Below, piece by piece: positions 35,371-44,321 of a stretch of 51,545 bases of DNA. The position numbers were made by a program, and so were the translations under genes. The DNA is from RUG14223 sp051881075 (lineage in GTDB: Bacteria; Bacillota; Clostridia; Oscillospirales; Acutalibacteraceae), in assembly GCA_051881075.1 (NCBI GenBank), contig JBJEPE010000061.1:1-51545 (forward strand), given 5' to 3'. The stretch's first letter is position 1, and every line of letters begins with the position of its first letter. The notes under the pieces are model-generated. The model did no database searches and had not been told where the DNA came from. It was given only the letters and a program-made list of their open reading frames with translations.

Positions 35371-36795
35371 TCACTTGATTTTTCCGTAATTCATAACAGA
35401 TTTACCGCCGTTTTTGGTAACGCTTTCAAACGGGATGTTAAGCTCTCTGGAGAGTATCTCAACAACCGTAGGAGCGCAAAATCCGCCCTGACAACGTCCC
35501 ATACCACTGCGTGTGCGTCTTTTAATTCCGTCAACTGTAGTTGCCTTTGGGTTAGTGTGTATGGCTTCTATTATTTCGCCCTCTGTTACGGTTTCGCAAC
35601 GGCAAACTACCTTACCGTACTTAGGGTTCTTTTTGATTATCTCGTTCTTTTGCTCCTGCGTCATTTCCCTAAAGAGATGAGCAGGTTTTCTTATCGGGTT
35701 AAAATCGGATTTTTTCTCTGCTTTAAGATCGTTTTCAATAAGTAACTCAACTGCATATTCGCCTATAGCCGGTGCGCTTGTAAGTCCGGGAGATTCTATA
35801 CCTGCACAGTTAATAAAGTTTTCGGCGGCTTTACCTATAACAAAATCGCCTGTGCTTGGTACGGCACGAACACCGCAGAATGAAGTTATAACGCCTCGGA
35901 GCGGTGTACCGGGTACTGCATTAAGCGTATTTACGCTTATTTCGTCAAGTCCCGCCATAGTAGTGGAGTTGTCCTCTTTGTCTTCAATATTTACCGATGT
36001 AGGACCTAACAGCAGGTTATTGTCAACTGTAGGGCTTATGAGTATGCCCTTACCCATTTTTGTGGGACATCTGAATACCGTATGAGAAACAAAGCCTCCA
36101 TACTCCTTGTCAAGAAGCATATATTCGCCCTTCCTCGGTGTTACGGTAAATGAATTATCGCCAACCATAGCGGCTATTTTATCAGAATAAATGCCTGCCG
36201 CATTTACAACATACTTTGCCTCAACACAGTCACAGTCAGAGCATACTCTGTAAACACCGTTTACTCTCTCTATGCTCTTTACTTCAAAGTTAAGCTTAAG
36301 CTCTACGCCGTTATCCATAGCGTTGCCTATAGAGGCTATTGTAAGCTCATACGGACAAACTATGCCGCCCGTAGGGGCATACAAAGCCGCAACGGCCTTG
36401 TCGGTGAGATTAGGCTCCAATTCTTTGAGTTCATTTTTATCTATTATACGTAAACCCTCTACGCCGTTTTTTATTCCTCTGTCAAGCAGAGTATTGAGCA
36501 TAGGTATCTCCTGCTCATCATAAGCAACGACGATAGAGCCGTTATTTCTGTATTTAACGCCAAGCTCATCCGTTACCTGCTTCATCATCTTAGATCCTGC
36601 TACATTCAGCTTTGCCTTTAATGTGCCGGGCACAGCGTCAAAACCGGCATGAGCTATACCGCTGTTTGCACGTGATGCACCCATGGAAACATCGCTGTCC
36701 TTTTCAAGTAGACATATATTAAGCTTATAGCGTGAAAGCTCACGTGCAACGAAGCCGCCAACTACGCCTGCGCCTATAATTACAACATCATACAT
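35371..36795 (-). CDS. glpA: Anaerobic glycerol-3-phosphate dehydrogenase-like FAD enzyme with BFD domain
   Basis: The 474-residue product has an N-terminal FAD fold (VVIIGAGVVGGFVARELSRY) with the DAO-type middle, and a C-terminal BFD-like [2Fe-2S] domain with VVCRCE and later RCQGGFC cysteines (C-x-C ... C-x4-C). This order is that of GlpA, which oxidises glycerol-3-phosphate to dihydroxyacetone phosphate; some proteins in this group act on other substrates such as 2-hydroxy acids. AAAGGAT precedes the ATG. It is likely transcribed with the membrane protein gene 27 bases upstream. No GlpC gene is present. Confidence 0.85.
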   Translation of the reverse strand: MYDVVIIGAGVVGGFVARELSRYKLNICLLEKDSDVSMGASRANSGIAHAGFDAVPGTLKAKLNVAGSKMMKQVTDELGVKYRNNGSIVVAYDEQEIPMLNTLLDRGIKNGVEGLRIIDKNELKELEPNLTDKAVAALYAPTGGIVCPYELTIASIGNAMDNGVELKLNFEVKSIERVNGVYRVCSDCDCVEAKYVVNAAGIYSDKIAAMVGDNSFTVTPRKGEYMLLDKEYGGFVSHTVFRCPTKMGKGILISPTVDNNLLLGPTSVNIEDKEDNSTTMAGLDEISVNTLNAVPGTPLRGVITSFCGVRAVPSTGDFVIGKAAENFINCAGIESPGLTSAPAIGEYAVELLIENDLKAEKKSDFNPIRKPAHLFREMTQEQKNEIIKKNPKYGKVVCRCETVTEGEIIEAIHTNPKATTVDGIKRRTRSGMGRCQGGFCAPTVVEILSRELNIPFESVTKNGGKSVMNYGKIK

Positions 36796-36822
36796 ACCGT
36801 ATTATCCTTTCACAATGTAATA

Positions 36823-37311
36823 TTAGTCTTTTTTATCAATTTTTTTAACCGTCTTGCTTTGTACTGTAACGGTAGGCTCTTTGCTTTCGCTGTATTTTAC
36901 AAGAATCGAGAGCATAGCAACAACAAAAGTGCAAAGATACAGCAGCATTGACAATAACGCTCCTATGCGCATTCTTGGTCCAATGTAGAATGTTATCATA
37001 GATATTCCTATGATTGAGCCCAAAAGTGACATTATATTCTTTACGTTGCGTTTTGTATCAAAACAAGCGGCCAAAAAGCAAGCAACGGGGATTATCAGGA
37101 AAATAGTAAATACCAGCACCTGTGCGCCCAGTTCACCTGTTAATTGTACAGAGAAGATAAGGTCAAAGCCCGTGGCGGCAAATTGCGCCGTATGACCCTC
37201 GTGCGTTACCGTAGTAGCTCCGAAAGGCATAGAAAGACACAACGTGATCATTGTGAAAAGAAAAATCAGTATTCGTCTTAATCGTCTTGCTATTTTACTT
37301 TCTTCTTTCAT
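36823..37311 (-). CDS. Four-helix membrane protein, unknown function
   Basis: The 162-residue product has about four membrane helices, with a hydrophilic first external loop (TTVTHEGHTAQFAATGFD) and a Lys-rich C-terminal tail. GAGGATG precedes the ATG. It ends 27 bases before the GlpA-like gene, so it may be the first gene of that operon, or a host for an unrelated role. I do not recognise the family. Its promoter is not clear. Confidence 0.6.
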   Translation of the reverse strand: MKEESKIARRLRRILIFLFTMITLCLSMPFGATTVTHEGHTAQFAATGFDLIFSVQLTGELGAQVLVFTIFLIIPVACFLAACFDTKRNVKNIMSLLGSIIGISMITFYIGPRMRIGALLSMLLYLCTFVVAMLSILVKYSESKEPTVTVQSKTVKKIDKKD

Positions 37312-37532
37312 AATTCATCCTCGCTTTATTTATAAAATCAGGTAGTATTTGCATAATACTGCAATTTTATATTTTAGCACATATTTTCAAAAAAATCTAT
37401 CCTATTTAAAATTATTACTATATTTTTTTCAAAAGCTACAATATTGTAACGACTTTTCACTCAAAAAAGGTGTATAATATATTTGTTTTTAATCGAATTT
37501 TGTCTAAATCACGGAGAGAGGGTGTTTCAAAA

Positions 37533-40292
37533 ATGGCAGACGAATTTAACCCATCTATAAAAGACCAAGATATTGAAGAAATTTTAAATTTTGTTCGTGA
37601 AAAAAATTCAGAAAAATATAAGAGTGAAGAAGAAAAAGAAACTTTAAAGGATAATAAAAGAGAGCGAATTAATAATAATACAGACATAAAGGATGATGTT
37701 TCTAAGGCGCTTAAAAATAAGAACAAAGGTCAGGCTCAGCTTATGGGTGATACTACAGAGGTAGCTGCCATGTTCTCTGAGGCCAGACCGTTTGCGGATA
37801 CTACATCGGTAATGATATCCGATGTAATAAATGCTGAGTTGGATAATAAGCAAAGCACAGCCAAAAGCGTGGCAAAATCAAATTCACCTATGGCATATAC
37901 ACGTGATGATATTGATATCAAAGAGCTTTTCGGTAATGACCTGACATATAGCAAAGAGATCGATATATCTTCCATAGTTAGTAGAATTGACAGCTTTCAG
38001 CCTATCGGCGATATTTTTGATTTGGCTATACATGAGATTGAGGAAAGAGAAAGCCTGAACGCCGAAAATTCAGACAGCGGACAAAAGGAAACCAATGCCG
38101 ATGATGAAGACATGACGGGGAATGTTACATCTCACGGTAATGACGGTGAAACAGACGATGAAGTAACGGTTGAGGAGGAAAGCTCCGCTCAGGCAGAAGA
38201 TAAAATTCAGCAAGATGATGATATAACCGAACCGCCGGACAGCGTTGAGGATGATGTAACGGTTGAGCAATTTGAAAATGATTCTACAGATGATGTAATA
38301 GGGGAAAACGAAGAGGTATTTGAGGACGAAGAAGTCGGCGTGGAAGATGAAGAAACGCCTCAAACAGCAGAGCAAATTGATGAAGATGTTGATGAAGAGG
38401 TGAATACCGAAGAAGAGGAACAAACCACAGACGACATAATTTCATCTCTTCTTATGAATAATATTTCTGACGAAAAATCAGAAAATATGGATAACACAAC
38501 ATACGGTAATGAAAATGATGCAAGCGTTGGAGTATCACAGGATACCTACGGCGATTTGCTTATTTCTTCATTATTGAGCGGTAAGCTTGGACAAATAGAT
38601 ATCGGCGAAACAGATGACCAGCCGGAGGACATATCCAGCGATATCATAGAGCAGTCATCGCAGGATGATGAAAAATCAAGCGGCGATATATCGGAAGATG
38701 TGTCAAAGGGTACATCTCAAGAAGATCTGACATATGATAATGACGGGGAAGAAGAAATGTCCGTTACTGAAACAGATGCTGATGAGGACGAAGATAAAAA
38801 TAAAGATATTTTCGATAATCTTTCTGAAGCTGAGGAGCAACCGCAAGCTGATGTTGAGAGTGCCATTGAGAATTTGAATTATTCAGAGGAGAGTCCTATA
38901 ATGGATATTTTTAAAGACGATAATGTAAATGATGATGTTAATAATAATACCGCAGACGGCATAAATGAAGAATTACCTGCTGAAAGTCTTTCAAATAATG
39001 CGGAGTCTATAAAATCTGTTGAAGAAAGTAACGATGCAGAAATCACAGAAGACGTGGAAGAAAACGATCAGGAAGAATGCCCTGTAGCTACGGTTATTGA
39101 TGATATTGACAGCGAAAGCGGAAACAACAATGAAGATGAAAAAGAGCGCAAGAGCAAGCTGTTCATTATTTTACCGATAGTTTCCGTATTGCTGGTTGCA
39201 ATAGCTGTATTTGCATACTGTATGCTGTTGCCTAAGGACAAACAGGATAATGATATAAATGCCGTTTCATCCGTAGCACCGCCGGTTGAGTCTGTTGTGG
39301 AATCTACGGTAGAGTCTACGGTTGAATCTAGCGTGCCGGAAGTGTCTTCACAGTTAGTTGAGCCGGAGCCTGAGGTTTATACCGGTGAATATAGCAGACT
39401 TACGGGTCTGCCTATAGATGACGAAGATCTTAACACAAGACCTATAGCCGTTATGATAAATAATATTGAGTATGCACAGCCGCTTTTAGGTATATCTAAG
39501 GCTGACATAGTCTATGAATGTATAGTTGAGGGTGGAATAACCCGTATATTAGCGGTGTTCGGTACTCCGTCAGATGTACATACTATAGGTAGTGTACGCA
39601 GTGCCCGCCCTGATTTTGTATATCTTGCAGACGGACTGGATGCGGTTTATTTTCATATTGGTACAAGCACACAGGCACGTGACCTGTTAGATACAGGTAT
39701 AGTAACCTCGTTTGATCTGGGATATTACAGCGCATGGAGCTGGAGAGATAATTACAGAATGAATGCACTTGGATATGAGCATAGCCTTGTAACTTCCGGT
39801 GATAATCTTGCAAGCTGTCTTGACAGTAACGGTGTACGTGATACTTCAGACACTGATAAGGGCATGAAATTCGGCGATAAATCTCCTGTGCTAAAGGGCG
39901 ATAAAGCAAAAAATCTTAATGTAAGATTTTCTTCATATAAATCTACATCATTCTCTTATAACTCCAAAAAGAAAGTATATACGGTTGAGCAGTTTGGCTC
40001 GGCACAGTATGATGCAGAGTACGGTGTAGATAATACAGTAACTAACGTAATTACCATATGTACCGATGTTTATCAGATAGACGATGAGGGTCATATGTCA
40101 TTTGATACTATCGGCAGCGGCAGAGGTTACTACATGAGTAACGGCAAGATAATTGATATAACATGGTCTAAAGGATCGGCAGGCGAGCCTATAAGATATT
40201 ACACATCGTCCGGCGATGAGCTTACAATGATGAGAGGTAAGACTTATGTCTGCATAGTACCTAATGATGCCGATATATCATACTGGTCTTAA
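37533..40292 (+). CDS. DUF3048 (YerB-like) protein with very long acidic cytoplasmic N-terminus
   Basis: The 919-residue product starts with about 540 acidic residues of low complexity, rich in Asp/Glu/Ser, containing short conserved blocks such as IISSLLMNN and LLISSLLSGKLGQ. One membrane helix lies near 542-562, then a Ser/Glu/Val linker and the extracellular DUF3048 domain from about 616 (YSRLTGLPID, RPIAVMINN, GGITRILAVF, GSVRSARPDF, SAWSWR). DUF3048 proteins are usually 300-350 residues, so the acidic part is an addition. The start is the ATG at 37533, with GAGAGGGTG upstream. The role of DUF3048 is not known; YerB is a membrane-anchored protein. Confidence 0.85.
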   Translation: MADEFNPSIKDQDIEEILNFVREKNSEKYKSEEEKETLKDNKRERINNNTDIKDDVSKALKNKNKGQAQLMGDTTEVAAMFSEARPFADTTSVMISDVINAELDNKQSTAKSVAKSNSPMAYTRDDIDIKELFGNDLTYSKEIDISSIVSRIDSFQPIGDIFDLAIHEIEERESLNAENSDSGQKETNADDEDMTGNVTSHGNDGETDDEVTVEEESSAQAEDKIQQDDDITEPPDSVEDDVTVEQFENDSTDDVIGENEEVFEDEEVGVEDEETPQTAEQIDEDVDEEVNTEEEEQTTDDIISSLLMNNISDEKSENMDNTTYGNENDASVGVSQDTYGDLLISSLLSGKLGQIDIGETDDQPEDISSDIIEQSSQDDEKSSGDISEDVSKGTSQEDLTYDNDGEEEMSVTETDADEDEDKNKDIFDNLSEAEEQPQADVESAIENLNYSEESPIMDIFKDDNVNDDVNNNTADGINEELPAESLSNNAESIKSVEESNDAEITEDVEENDQEECPVATVIDDIDSESGNNNEDEKERKSKLFIILPIVSVLLVAIAVFAYCMLLPKDKQDNDINAVSSVAPPVESVVESTVESTVESSVPEVSSQLVEPEPEVYTGEYSRLTGLPIDDEDLNTRPIAVMINNIEYAQPLLGISKADIVYECIVEGGITRILAVFGTPSDVHTIGSVRSARPDFVYLADGLDAVYFHIGTSTQARDLLDTGIVTSFDLGYYSAWSWRDNYRMNALGYEHSLVTSGDNLASCLDSNGVRDTSDTDKGMKFGDKSPVLKGDKAKNLNVRFSSYKSTSFSYNSKKKVYTVEQFGSAQYDAEYGVDNTVTNVITICTDVYQIDDEGHMSFDTIGSGRGYYMSNGKIIDITWSKGSAGEPIRYYTSSGDELTMMRGKTYVCIVPNDADISYWS

Positions 40293-40361
40293 TTAAGACA
40301 ATATAACGAAATAACCAACAAAACGGGTTTGTAAAAAATTCAATCTTATTAAGTTAAAAAA

Positions 40362-40396
40362 AGAACTCTATGCAAAAGCATAGGGCTCTCTTTTTT
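40362..40396 (+). terminator. Terminator of the DUF3048 gene
   Basis: AGAACTCTATGC / GCATAGGGCTCT stem with an AAAA loop, followed by six T; the minus strand also has a T-run. Confidence 0.85.
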
Positions 40397-40436
40397 GATG
40401 AATTTGAAAAAGACTATACAAAAGAATAAAAATATG

Positions 40437-40519
40437 AGGCTGATATTGTTTTTGACAAAGAATATCAGCCAATTTTTATTATCTTTATTTCAACAGACAT
40501 TCGTATGTCTGTTTGTTTT
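40437..40519. terminator. Two further hairpins in the convergent gap
   Basis: GGCTGATATT / AATATCAGCC (about 40439-40470, flanked by T-rich DNA) and AACAGACAT-TCGT-ATGTCTGTT (40492-40513, followed by TGTTTTTA). Together with the hairpin at 40362 they make three successive barriers between the DUF3048 gene and the convergent pseudogene. Otherwise the 40293-40603 gap holds nothing I can support. Confidence 0.6.
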
Positions 40520-40603
40520 TACGTCATTAACTTAATTAGATGGTTTTTTTATAATTCTTTTTTAATTGCTAAATGAAAATTTGCTTATAATACAGTAGCA
40601 GAT

Positions 40604-41092
40604 TTAAATCTTATCTCTTCCAAATAACCTTTTAAAATAAATGTTCAGTAGAATAATAAAATATACGCTTAAAATGTATAATATAGCGCCTAATACGAAA
40701 AATCCTTTTTTTGAGAGGATAATTTCTGCATTGAATCATCAAAGTTCAGCAATTCACGGTTATCAACCTTCATAGATAAAATAGTATCTGAATTAGGGTG
40801 AACCAGCATTTCAACACGACATCCCGGTATAAGTTTTTTTATATCATCCATTAGATTACTGTTTACGCAGCAAGTGTTTATAACTAAACTCTTATAATCC
40901 GTAAAATACAGTATTATTATTACAACGTTCGTATTCAGCGGTTACTTTTATAGCTTTATTGGGTGTAATAGTTTTATACCAATACTGCTCACCAAATGTA
41001 AATACAGTAACCACAAAAAGACATATAATAACGATAAAAATTAATGCAATAGCATCTGATATATATAAACGAGACGTTACTTTTTTTCTCAT
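40604..41092 (-). pseudogene. Frameshifted paralogue of the membrane protein at 41198-41728
   Basis: An intact N-terminal 66-residue frame (from ATG at 41092, with GAGGTG upstream) aligns with the start of the protein at 41198-41728: a membrane helix, then the YWYKTITPNKAIKVTAEY stretch matching YRYREIQPDEAIQVTATY. The homology then continues in a second frame (KLIPGCRVEMLVHPNSDTI, against RLPVGCRLEMLIHPDSNTI) and, after another shift near a run of T/A at about 40710, in a third frame covering the last membrane helix, to a stop at 40604. Two indels are needed to rebuild the gene, so it is probably dead unless the sequence has errors. Confidence 0.75.
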
Positions 41093-41197
41093 GGTTGCAC
41101 CTCAAAATTTATGTATATTATAGATAATCCGTATTATACGTCAGAATTGCAAGCGTTTGCATTAATGTTTGACCGTATAAATACAGTAAAACAAACA

Positions 41198-41728
41198 TTA
41201 ATATTCAGTGGTATTATAATTATCATATTGCATAAACTTTTTCCGGCGCAAATTCGTCTTGACTGTCAATATTATTCCGCACACGTAGAACATGATACCG
41301 GAAAATAATAGAACTGTTCTTGAACGTTTGAAATGATTTAGCATTGAATCAAAGCTAAGTATATCTTTATTGTCAGCTTTTATAGAAATAATGGTATTTG
41401 AATCCGGATGTATCAGCATTTCTAACCTACATCCAACAGGGAGTCTGCGTAAATCATTTTCCAGCTCATAACCTATATATGCAGGGTTGATTGTTAAGCT
41501 ATCGTGGTCAATAAAGTTTAATTGTATTTGCTGTTTTTTACGATGGACTTTTTTGAGTGAATAATCCTTGTAGGTTGCGGTTACCTGTATGGCTTCATCA
41601 GGCTGTATCTCTCTATATCGGTACTGTCCGCCAAATATTACTGCGCTGCCTATGATCATGAATAAAATAAATGGAATTAACATTCCGACTGCGATTGGTT
41701 TTCTTATTACCGATTCTATGGCTCTCAT
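41198..41728 (-). CDS. Two-helix membrane protein with a small external domain (intact paralogue)
   Basis: The 176-residue product has a membrane helix at about residues 13-32, an extracytoplasmic beta-type domain with EAIQVTATY and GCRLEMLIHPDSNTI, and a second helix at about 137-158 followed by a basic tail. AGGAGAG precedes the ATG. The domain looks like those of DUF3592-type proteins, though I am not certain. The gene directly downstream is the decayed copy at 40604-41092, so the pair arose by tandem duplication. Confidence 0.7.
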   Translation of the reverse strand: MRAIESVIRKPIAVGMLIPFILFMIIGSAVIFGGQYRYREIQPDEAIQVTATYKDYSLKKVHRKKQQIQLNFIDHDSLTINPAYIGYELENDLRRLPVGCRLEMLIHPDSNTIISIKADNKDILSFDSMLNHFKRSRTVLLFSGIMFYVCGIILTVKTNLRRKKFMQYDNYNTTEY

Positions 41729-41760
41729 AGTTATCTCTCCTAAACTGTTAAATTAAACTA

Positions 41761-41789
41761 ATTATATATTATATGTTTAGATATGACAA
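41761..41789 (-). promoter_or_regulatory. Promoter of the membrane protein pair
   Basis: Minus strand: TTGTCA, 17-base spacer, TATAAT, 32 bases upstream of the ATG at 41728. The gap from 41790 to 42090 has no gene that I can support. Confidence 0.65.
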
Positions 41790-42090
41790 CCCTTTGTGCC
41801 GAATTTAAGTTAATTTTGTCAAAATAATAAGAAAGACCGGTGGTTTTAGCTTAATGCTTGTAGGAAGAATTGAAAAAGTGGATAAACTGTGTAAAATTAA
41901 ATAACATAACGCATCAAAAAGTGATATTTAAGAAAAATATATAGCACCCCTACATTTGAACGGTAAGTTCTATAGGTGCAAAAAAATTACCAAATTGTAC
42001 GTTTTTAGAAAACTTATCATCTCCGGCGGACTATAATAGCATATATTCTTCCTTGTTTTGATGTATATGTTGGGTCGATGACGTAACTTC

Positions 42091-42131
42091 TTGACAATCG
42101 TAAAAGATTGCGCTATAATGAACAATGTTCA
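42091..42131 (+). promoter_or_regulatory. Perfect-consensus promoter overlapped by a palindromic operator (TetR autoregulation)
   Basis: TTGACA (42091-42096), 17-base spacer, TATAAT (42114-42119). The palindrome TGAACAATGTTCA spans 42119-42131, overlapping the -10 and the expected transcription start. A bound repressor here would block the promoter. A second copy lies at 42750. Confidence 0.8.
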
Positions 42132-42150
42132 GTTTGGGGAGGTATTTAGC

Positions 42151-42711
42151 TTGAACACAGTAATCACATCGAAAGAAGCCATTATGCAGGCGTGTAGATC
42201 TATTGTGGCAGAAAAGGGTATGAAAGCGCTGAATATGCGGTTGGTTGCCGATGAATGCAATATCGCACTGGGAACGCTGTATAACTATTATGCGGATAAG
42301 GACGCGTTGGTTCTGGCTACCGTTGAGAGCATATGGAGAGATATTTTCCATTCGGGTTATCAGGAGGAGAAAGACGCATCCTTTACCGAATATGTGGCAC
42401 AGCTGTATGAGTGTATCCAAAATGGTGCGCAGGCATATCCTGGCTTTCTAACAGGTCATTCCATCAGTATCGCCGGCGCCAAACGGGGCGAAGCAAAAAG
42501 CGTTATGGAGCACACCTTTGCACACATGAAGGCCGGGATACTGGAGATACTGCGGAACGATCCTTCTGTCTCGGCAAATGCTTTCCAGTCCTCTTTTTCA
42601 CAAGAAGACTTTGTCGGTTTTGTACTGGATCACTTGCTGATTCTGCTTGTACAGGGACAGCCAAACTGCAATATACTGTTGGAAATCATACGCAGAGTGA
42701 TCTATGGATAA
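42151..42711 (+). CDS. TetR-family transcriptional regulator
   Basis: The 186-residue product has an N-terminal TetR helix-turn-helix: SKEAIMQACRSIVAEKGMKA, then ADECNIALGTLYNYYADKDAL. The C-terminal ligand domain is helical and unlike any well-known drug-binding set. The start is TTG at 42151, placed by GGGGAGG about nine bases upstream; frames upstream of this would overlap the promoter. The promoter carries a TGAACAATGTTCA palindrome, and a near copy lies before the membrane genes, so it very likely represses itself and those genes. Codon use is more GC-rich than in the core genes. Confidence 0.9.
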   Translation: MNTVITSKEAIMQACRSIVAEKGMKALNMRLVADECNIALGTLYNYYADKDALVLATVESIWRDIFHSGYQEEKDASFTEYVAQLYECIQNGAQAYPGFLTGHSISIAGAKRGEAKSVMEHTFAHMKAGILEILRNDPSVSANAFQSSFSQEDFVGFVLDHLLILLVQGQPNCNILLEIIRRVIYG

Positions 42712-42749
42712 TAAGAATCCATCCAACAGAGAAAAATTTTTCTATCAAA

Positions 42750-42762
42750 TGAACATTGTTTA
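42750..42762 (+). promoter_or_regulatory. Second TetR operator upstream of the membrane protein genes
   Basis: TGAACATTGTTTA differs by one base from the reverse complement of the operator at 42119-42131. It lies 19 bases before the ATG at 42781, just 5' of the ribosome binding site (CAGGAGG). This would control the membrane genes separately from the regulator or block read-through. Confidence 0.65.
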
Positions 42763-42780
42763 TGTCAGGAGGAATAATCT

Positions 42781-43449
42781 ATGCAAGCAATTTTTGAAAC
42801 ACTGTTTGACATTGTATATCTGGTGACGGTCATCACCGTTGGTATTTTGATGATTCGCGGCAGTAAAGGAAGAAAACAGTATTTGCTATTCGGCATCATG
42901 GCGGTGACGCTGGGCTGCGGAGATGCTTTCCATCTGGTGCCCAGGGCTGTTGCGCTTTGTACCACGGGATTGGAAAACTACACAGCGGCACTTGGTATTG
43001 GTAAATTGGTCACATCCACTACAATGACTCTGTTCTATGTTTTGCTCTATTATGTATGGCGATCACGGTATCAGGTCAACGGTCAAAAAGTGACTTCCGT
43101 AGCTGTATGGGCATTGGCTCTGGTGCGTATTGCCCTGTGCCTGATGCCGCAGAACGCATGGACCAGTGCAACGCCGCCTTTATCTTGGGGTATTTACCGC
43201 AACATTCCATTCGCCATTCTTGGTGCGCTAATCGTCGTGTTGTTTTTCAAAAGTGCTAGGGAAAAACAGGACAGGCCTTTCCGACATCTGTGGCTTACGG
43301 TAGTGCTGAGCTTTGCCTGCTATATCCCTGTGGTGCTGTTCGCAGATTCGGTTCCTGCGGTGGGAATGTTGATGATCCCGAAGACCTGTGCATATGTTTG
43401 GACGGTGCTGATTGGATTTAACGCAATGAAGAAGGAGAATAAGCAATGA
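42781..43449 (+). CDS. Seven-helix membrane protein of the TetR cassette
   Basis: The 222-residue product has about six or seven membrane helices with short loops. A conserved-looking block LGCGDAFHLVPR lies in the second helix region, with Gly-Asp and His side by side in the membrane. The loops are basic at the cytoplasmic ends. CAGGAGG precedes the ATG. Its stop overlaps the next gene by four bases (ATGA). I do not recognise the family with confidence. Confidence 0.75.
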   Translation: MQAIFETLFDIVYLVTVITVGILMIRGSKGRKQYLLFGIMAVTLGCGDAFHLVPRAVALCTTGLENYTAALGIGKLVTSTTMTLFYVLLYYVWRSRYQVNGQKVTSVAVWALALVRIALCLMPQNAWTSATPPLSWGIYRNIPFAILGALIVVLFFKSAREKQDRPFRHLWLTVVLSFACYIPVVLFADSVPAVGMLMIPKTCAYVWTVLIGFNAMKKENKQ

Positions 43450-43865
43450 AAAAGTATCTGAACATTTCCCTCTTTTATGCGATTGCCGCTATGGCAGGCG
43501 GCGTTTTCTACCGTGAGTTCACAAAGTATAATAGTTATACCGGTGTAACGGCACTTGGCAAGGTACATACTCACCTGTTTATGCTTGGAATGCTCACTTT
43601 TCTGGTGATTGCATTATATGCGGCGCATAATGATCTTGAAAAAATCAAAACATTTCGTGTATTCTTGTGGATATATGACATTGGCGTTGTGTTGACTGCG
43701 GCTATGCTGGTGGTACGTGGTGTTCCGCAGGTGCTGGGGATGACCCTGTCCAAGCCTGTCAACGCTTCGATTTCAGGAATAGCAGGCATAGGTCATATTT
43801 TGATCGGCGTCGGAATCATTTTACTGATATTGTCCCTAAAAAAGCTGGCAAAGAACGGAGAATGA
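43446..43865 (+). CDS. DUF2871-type four-helix membrane protein
   Basis: The 139-residue product has four membrane helices. Helix 2 holds KVHTHLFMLGMLTF and helix 4 holds GIGHILIGVG. This pattern of histidines, His-x-His plus a later His, is what proteins use to bind heme or copper within the membrane, as in oxidase subunit I. The match to DUF2871 is from memory of the family and not searched. It overlaps the previous gene by four bases and ends four bases before the next one. Confidence 0.7.
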   Translation: MKKYLNISLFYAIAAMAGGVFYREFTKYNSYTGVTALGKVHTHLFMLGMLTFLVIALYAAHNDLEKIKTFRVFLWIYDIGVVLTAAMLVVRGVPQVLGMTLSKPVNASISGIAGIGHILIGVGIILLILSLKKLAKNGE

Positions 43866-43869
43866 GATC

Positions 43870-44316
43870 ATGGGTAAACGACCTTTCTTCCATGTGAAAA
43901 AGCGAACTCTGCTGGCAGTTGCCGGATGCGTATGGCTGATTGCGGGGATCAATGTCGCCAGACTTGGCATTATCTCTTACGGTATAATTCCGCAGATCAG
44001 CATATTACATATACTGCTGTCCATTGCCGTTTTTTGTGCTTTTGGGCTGATGTTTTTCAAAATGAGCATAAAGCACACCAAGAGAATTAAGGGATATGAA
44101 GAAGAATTCCGCCCGGTTTGGCACTTCTTTGATCTGAAATCCTACATAATCATGGCGGTTATGATGGGAGGAGGAATCTGGCTCCGTTCATCCGGATTTG
44201 TGCCTGATGTGTTTATCGCCGTATTTTATACCGGTCTTGGCTGTGCCCTTGCCCTTGCAGGCATACTGTTTTGGATCATGTTTTTGATGTTCCACAAAAA
44301 AGCTAATGATATTTAA
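43870..44316 (+). CDS. Four-helix membrane protein of the TetR cassette
   Basis: The 148-residue product has about four membrane helices (around 13-30, 38-62, 92-108 and 112-140) and a cytoplasmic basic loop after helix 2 (KMSIKHTKRIKGYEEEFRP). It ends the three-gene membrane operon, and a strong terminator follows at 44322. Start ATG follows the previous stop by four bases, with GAGAATGAGATC as a weak ribosome binding site, so translation is likely coupled. The family is not recognised. Confidence 0.7.
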   Translation: MGKRPFFHVKKRTLLAVAGCVWLIAGINVARLGIISYGIIPQISILHILLSIAVFCAFGLMFFKMSIKHTKRIKGYEEEFRPVWHFFDLKSYIIMAVMMGGGIWLRSSGFVPDVFIAVFYTGLGCALALAGILFWIMFLMFHKKANDI

Positions 44317-44321
44317 ATAAA

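Noticed and set aside
42091..42150. Longer N-terminus for the TetR protein
   Set aside because: The longer frame would begin on the -35 element of the gene's own promoter; TTG at 42151 has the ribosome binding site.
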